Origin: Tubiluchus corallicola
Taxonomy: Eukaryota; Priapulida; Priapulimorpha; Priapulimorphida; Tubiluchidae
Direction of reading: 5' to 3'
NCBI GenBank assembly: GCA_030141605.1
Contig: JAQGDQ010001691.1
Coordinates: forward strand, 1-29,190
DNA length: 29,190 nucleotides
Under the pieces are notes generated by a model. The model made no database searches. It worked only from the letters and a program-made list of their open reading frames with translations, and was not told the origin of the DNA. Shown here piece after piece: positions 26,382-29,190 of the stretch (its first letter is position 1; every line of letters starts with the position of its first letter). A program made the position numbers and the translations under genes.

Positions 26382-26930
26382 GCATGGAGGAATCATTTTG
26401 ACAAGGAATTCGTTCAATTTAGCTAAAATGTTATGTAATTGGTCTTTTTCTATGACATACACTAAGTTGTTCCATATGCCAAACTTAAAGAATTACATCT
26501 GGAATTTGGCACACCCCAAAAATGAATGATATAATTATATTGTCAGTGGTTCGCTATGTGATGTTACGTGTACGCATAGAAACAAGTGCATTAACAAGCT
26601 GGTAAATTCTATTTTACACCAGAAGCGTCATCTTGCATGTCATTTACATAATTATCTTACCATAATCAACGTCGGCATCATTATCTGTCGGAAACTCATT
26701 CCCGAAGTAAACAAATTAATATTTGCTCTGTATAAATAACTGTACAAAGTACTTAAAGAAAGAGTTCATAATTAATTCTGTAGTTTATTGTGCAAGTATG
26801 TATATAGGAAACTTGTCTTATCGCATCATTAACCGTGTCACTGTTTAATGAATAGACCTGGTATAAAGTTCGAGACAGGAAATAACTTGTTGAGAAAGAC
26901 GCGACGGCCGTGAAAGTTGACCGAGCAGCT

Positions 26931-27687
26931 CTTTCCCCACGTTAAGAGGCAAAACTATCTGTAAACTTAATATGTACAAACTGTAGTTAAAGGGAAGTTA
27001 GTTTTCCCCACGTTTAGAGGCAAAGCTATCTCTTAACTTAATATGTACAAACTGTAGTTAAAGGGAAGTAAAGTTTTCCCCACGTTTAGAGGCAAAGCTA
27101 TCTCTAAACTTAATATGTACTAACTGTAGTTAAAGGGAAGTAAAGTTTCCCCACGTTTAGATACAAAGCTGTCTCTTAACTTAATATGTACTAACTGTAG
27201 TTAAAGGGAAGTAAAGTTTTCCCCACGTTTAGAGGCAAAGCTATCTCTAAACTTAATATGTACTAACTGTAGTTAAAGGGAAGTAAAGTTTCCCCACGTT
27301 TAGAGACAAAGCTATCTCTTAACTTAATATGTACTAACTGTAGTTAAAGGGAAGTAAAGTTTTCCCCACGTTTAGAGGCAAAGCTATCTCTAAACTTAAT
27401 ATGTGCTAACTGTAGTTAAAGGGAAGTAAAGTTTTCCCACGTTTAGAGGCAAAGCTATCTCTAAGCTTAATATGTACTAACTGTAGTTAAAGGGAAGTAA
27501 AGTTTTCCCCACGTTTAGAGGCAAAGCTATCTCTAAACTTAATATGTACTAACTGTAGTTAAAGGGAAGTAAAGTTTCCCCACGTTTAGATACAAAGCTG
27601 TCTCTTAACTTAATATGTACTAACTGTAGTTAAAGGGAAGTAAAGTTTTCCCCACGTTTAGAGGCAAAGCTATCTCTAAACTTAATA
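26931..27687 (+). repeat. 11-unit tandem array of 71/72 bp
   Basis: CCCC of the core CCCCACGTTTAGAGG starts at 26935, 27006, 27078, 27149, 27221, 27292, 27364, 27436 (one C lost), 27507, 27578 and 27650. Two unit types tend to alternate: one with GAGGCAAAGCTATCTCTAAA and one with CAAAGCT.TCTCTTAAC, which suggests a 143-bp dimer. The first type contains GTTTAGAG and CTCTAAAC, an 8-bp stem. The array is flanked by single-copy-looking DNA. Confidence 0.97.
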
Positions 27688-28680
27688 AAGACACTGTAGG
27701 CGTCGCTATAGAAATTCCCATGATTAAATATTGAATTGGAAGATGTTGTGACGTCTACTAACCCTTACATATTTTCATTTACAGTTTGTGTGTCATGAAG
27801 TGATGATGTAAATAAGTCACACGGCAATGGACATCAAACACTAATGATACTTTTCGAGGTCAAACTTTGGATAAAAACGTTCAATGAAACGAAGAAAAAA
27901 AACAAATTCTATTCTTGTTTTCCACATCATCGTCATCGTCATCATTATTAATAACAACAACAACAGCAGCAATAAAAAACAAAACCAGCAACAGAACAGC
28001 AAACGAAACAAATTTTCAGTATTTTGCTAAATACACACAAAAGTTACTCGACAATACAATTATAACCTCCAAAGTGAAAATACTGCAGTCCATAATTCAG
28101 ATTCAGACAGAACGGCAAAACAAGTAAAGCTCCCTTGGTCAGAATATAACGAATTATGCAGAACGGTAATATTCACTTGCCATATCAGCTAAATACTACT
28201 TAAAGCACAAGAAACCCGGCACTTACATAAAGCTTAACAAATTCGTCTTGAAATTTTATACTGCTTACACACTGCCTTTTTGCATACATGGCTTGAGCGG
28301 CAGTAATGATGTATAAAACTTGAAAATTTAAACTCTTATAGGCGCAGCCATTTTGGTGGTAGGTTCTTTGAAAAAAAGTTTAGATAACAGATAAGTTTGA
28401 AAAAATAATCAAAGCATTTGTAGCATACAAGTTACTAAATCAGTAAAATTTTAAATTGCTGTATCTTATCAATAAGATTAAAAATATGATTTTTGGTTAG
28501 TGAGTGGCGCAGCCAGCGACATTTTACCAATTAGCACATTTTACCAATAACATTTTAAATTATTATTTCTAGTTACATAACTCTTCCCAGCAGGTAAGCG
28601 AGATGTTAAGTAATTGCATGGAAAGTTTTTTTGGGTCATGATTTAACGTTACCTTTTCTTCCCTGATTTACGTTTGCGTA
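27688..28680. other. no gene seen; low-complexity stretch inside
   Basis: It contains an ATC/AAC/CAGCA low-complexity stretch (about 27925-27980) that creates a Ser-rich 70-residue frame. No domain or splice pattern supports a gene. Confidence 0.45.
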
Positions 28681-28682
28681 GG

Positions 28683-28718
28683 TGACGTCATGTAATGGCG
28701 CCGTCGGAACAGTACAGC
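28683..28718. promoter_or_regulatory. possible promoter sites: CRE and E2F-like
   Basis: TGACGTCA (28683-28690) is a full CRE palindrome. ATGGCGCC follows, and GCGGGAAA (about 28718) resembles an E2F half-site. CpGs are denser here than around it. No gene start next to it can be identified. Confidence 0.3.
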
Positions 28719-28878
28719 GGGAAATCTAAAATAAAAACAAACAAGCATTCTTTTTATCGCGGCTACGACATATGCATAAAATTGCTGTAAAGTAGTATAA
28801 TTTTTAGGCGATTTTTTTGAAAGCCCCTTAAGAAATATCAGTCAAATAAAGTCGCCGCACCTGGACAACCAAAAGAGA

Positions 28879-29190
28879 ATGAATAAGGAACTAATATTGA
28901 ATGCAAAAAATGGTCAGATTAAACGACCTCATGAATACTTGGGAGATTGTTTTAATAGCAAAAATAATTATCAGCTTATGTTTGAAAAAAGAAAAGATAA
29001 AATGAAATTTATGATTTTAGAAGTAATAAACATTAGTAATGAATCTAAAGTTGGAACTACTGTTACAGCTGTTCGGCTAAAGCTGTGCGAAAACACAGTA
29101 ATACCATCAATAATCAATAACGCTGAGACTTGGACCAATCTCACGAAATCAGAATTAGATAAATTAGAAAGCATACAAAAAGAAGTACTA
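28879..29190 (+). mobile_element. non-LTR reverse-transcriptase fragment, runs off the window
   Basis: An open frame of at least 104 codons continues past the right edge. It contains HEYLGDCF, then a KVGTT/VRLKLCENTVIPSI segment, NAETWTNLTKSELDKLESIQ and KEVL. The order EYLG, ...VIPxxxNAETW..., LExxQ is typical of the region after the RT palm domain in non-LTR elements. The catalytic part is not present upstream (about 28690-28870), so the copy is probably 5'-truncated. Confidence 0.75.

Noticed and set aside
26931-27687. CRISPR-like repeat spacing
   Set aside because: The whole 71/72-bp unit is repeated, with no unique spacers, in an animal genome.

Overview
This is animal nuclear DNA: AT-rich, with long introns bounded by GT/AG, three multi-exon or divergently arranged genes, and many decayed transposons. 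A chitin deacetylase with chitin-binding and LDL-receptor-A domains points to a chitin-making invertebrate, probably a protostome (arthropod most likely). A CDCA7 gene suggests a genome that maintains CpG methylation. I cannot name the species.

Region 1-5270 (minus strand) holds gene B, the 5' half of an SR-type splicing factor (RRM only). It starts at 5262 and breaks off in its glycine-rich linker at about 1282. There its own 5' end (exon 1, intron 1, a 12-nt micro-exon) appears again inverted, giving a palindrome of about 1.28 kb arms (1-1284 and 3983-5267). A TA-flanked MITE, a retroelement 3' end and a 92-bp tandem repeat lie inside.

Region 5270-8040 (plus strand) holds an intronless CDCA7-type gene (6147-6965), head-to-head with gene B. 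An E2F-type site and a CACGTG E-box lie in the shared promoter region.

Region 8040-15004 (minus strand) holds gene A, the intact paralogue of gene B: RRM, glycine-rich linker, CCHC zinc knuckle and short RS tail. Genes A and B share every intron position, the 12-nt micro-exon and, in the intron after exon 3, a conserved block of about 350 nt. That block has the properties of a poison exon, with a hairpin just after its 5' splice site. I think this is the most interesting regulatory element of the window. Two pogo-like MITEs lie downstream.

Region 15005-18700 is gene-poor, with a second copy of the retroelement tail, a THAP-like relic, an unassigned ORF and a 189-bp tandem duplication.

Region 18735-23609 (minus strand) is a complete four-exon gene for a secreted 516-residue chitin deacetylase-like protein. 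Several catalytic positions are changed, so it may be a pseudo-enzyme. Its introns contain a (CT)n tract, a GTAA/GTGA array, a hAT-like MITE and an AT-rich palindrome.

Region 23610-29190 has no complete gene. It has a non-LTR retrotransposon 3' end, a TATC microsatellite, an 11-unit 71/72-bp tandem array, a possible promoter, and a reverse-transcriptase fragment running off the right edge.
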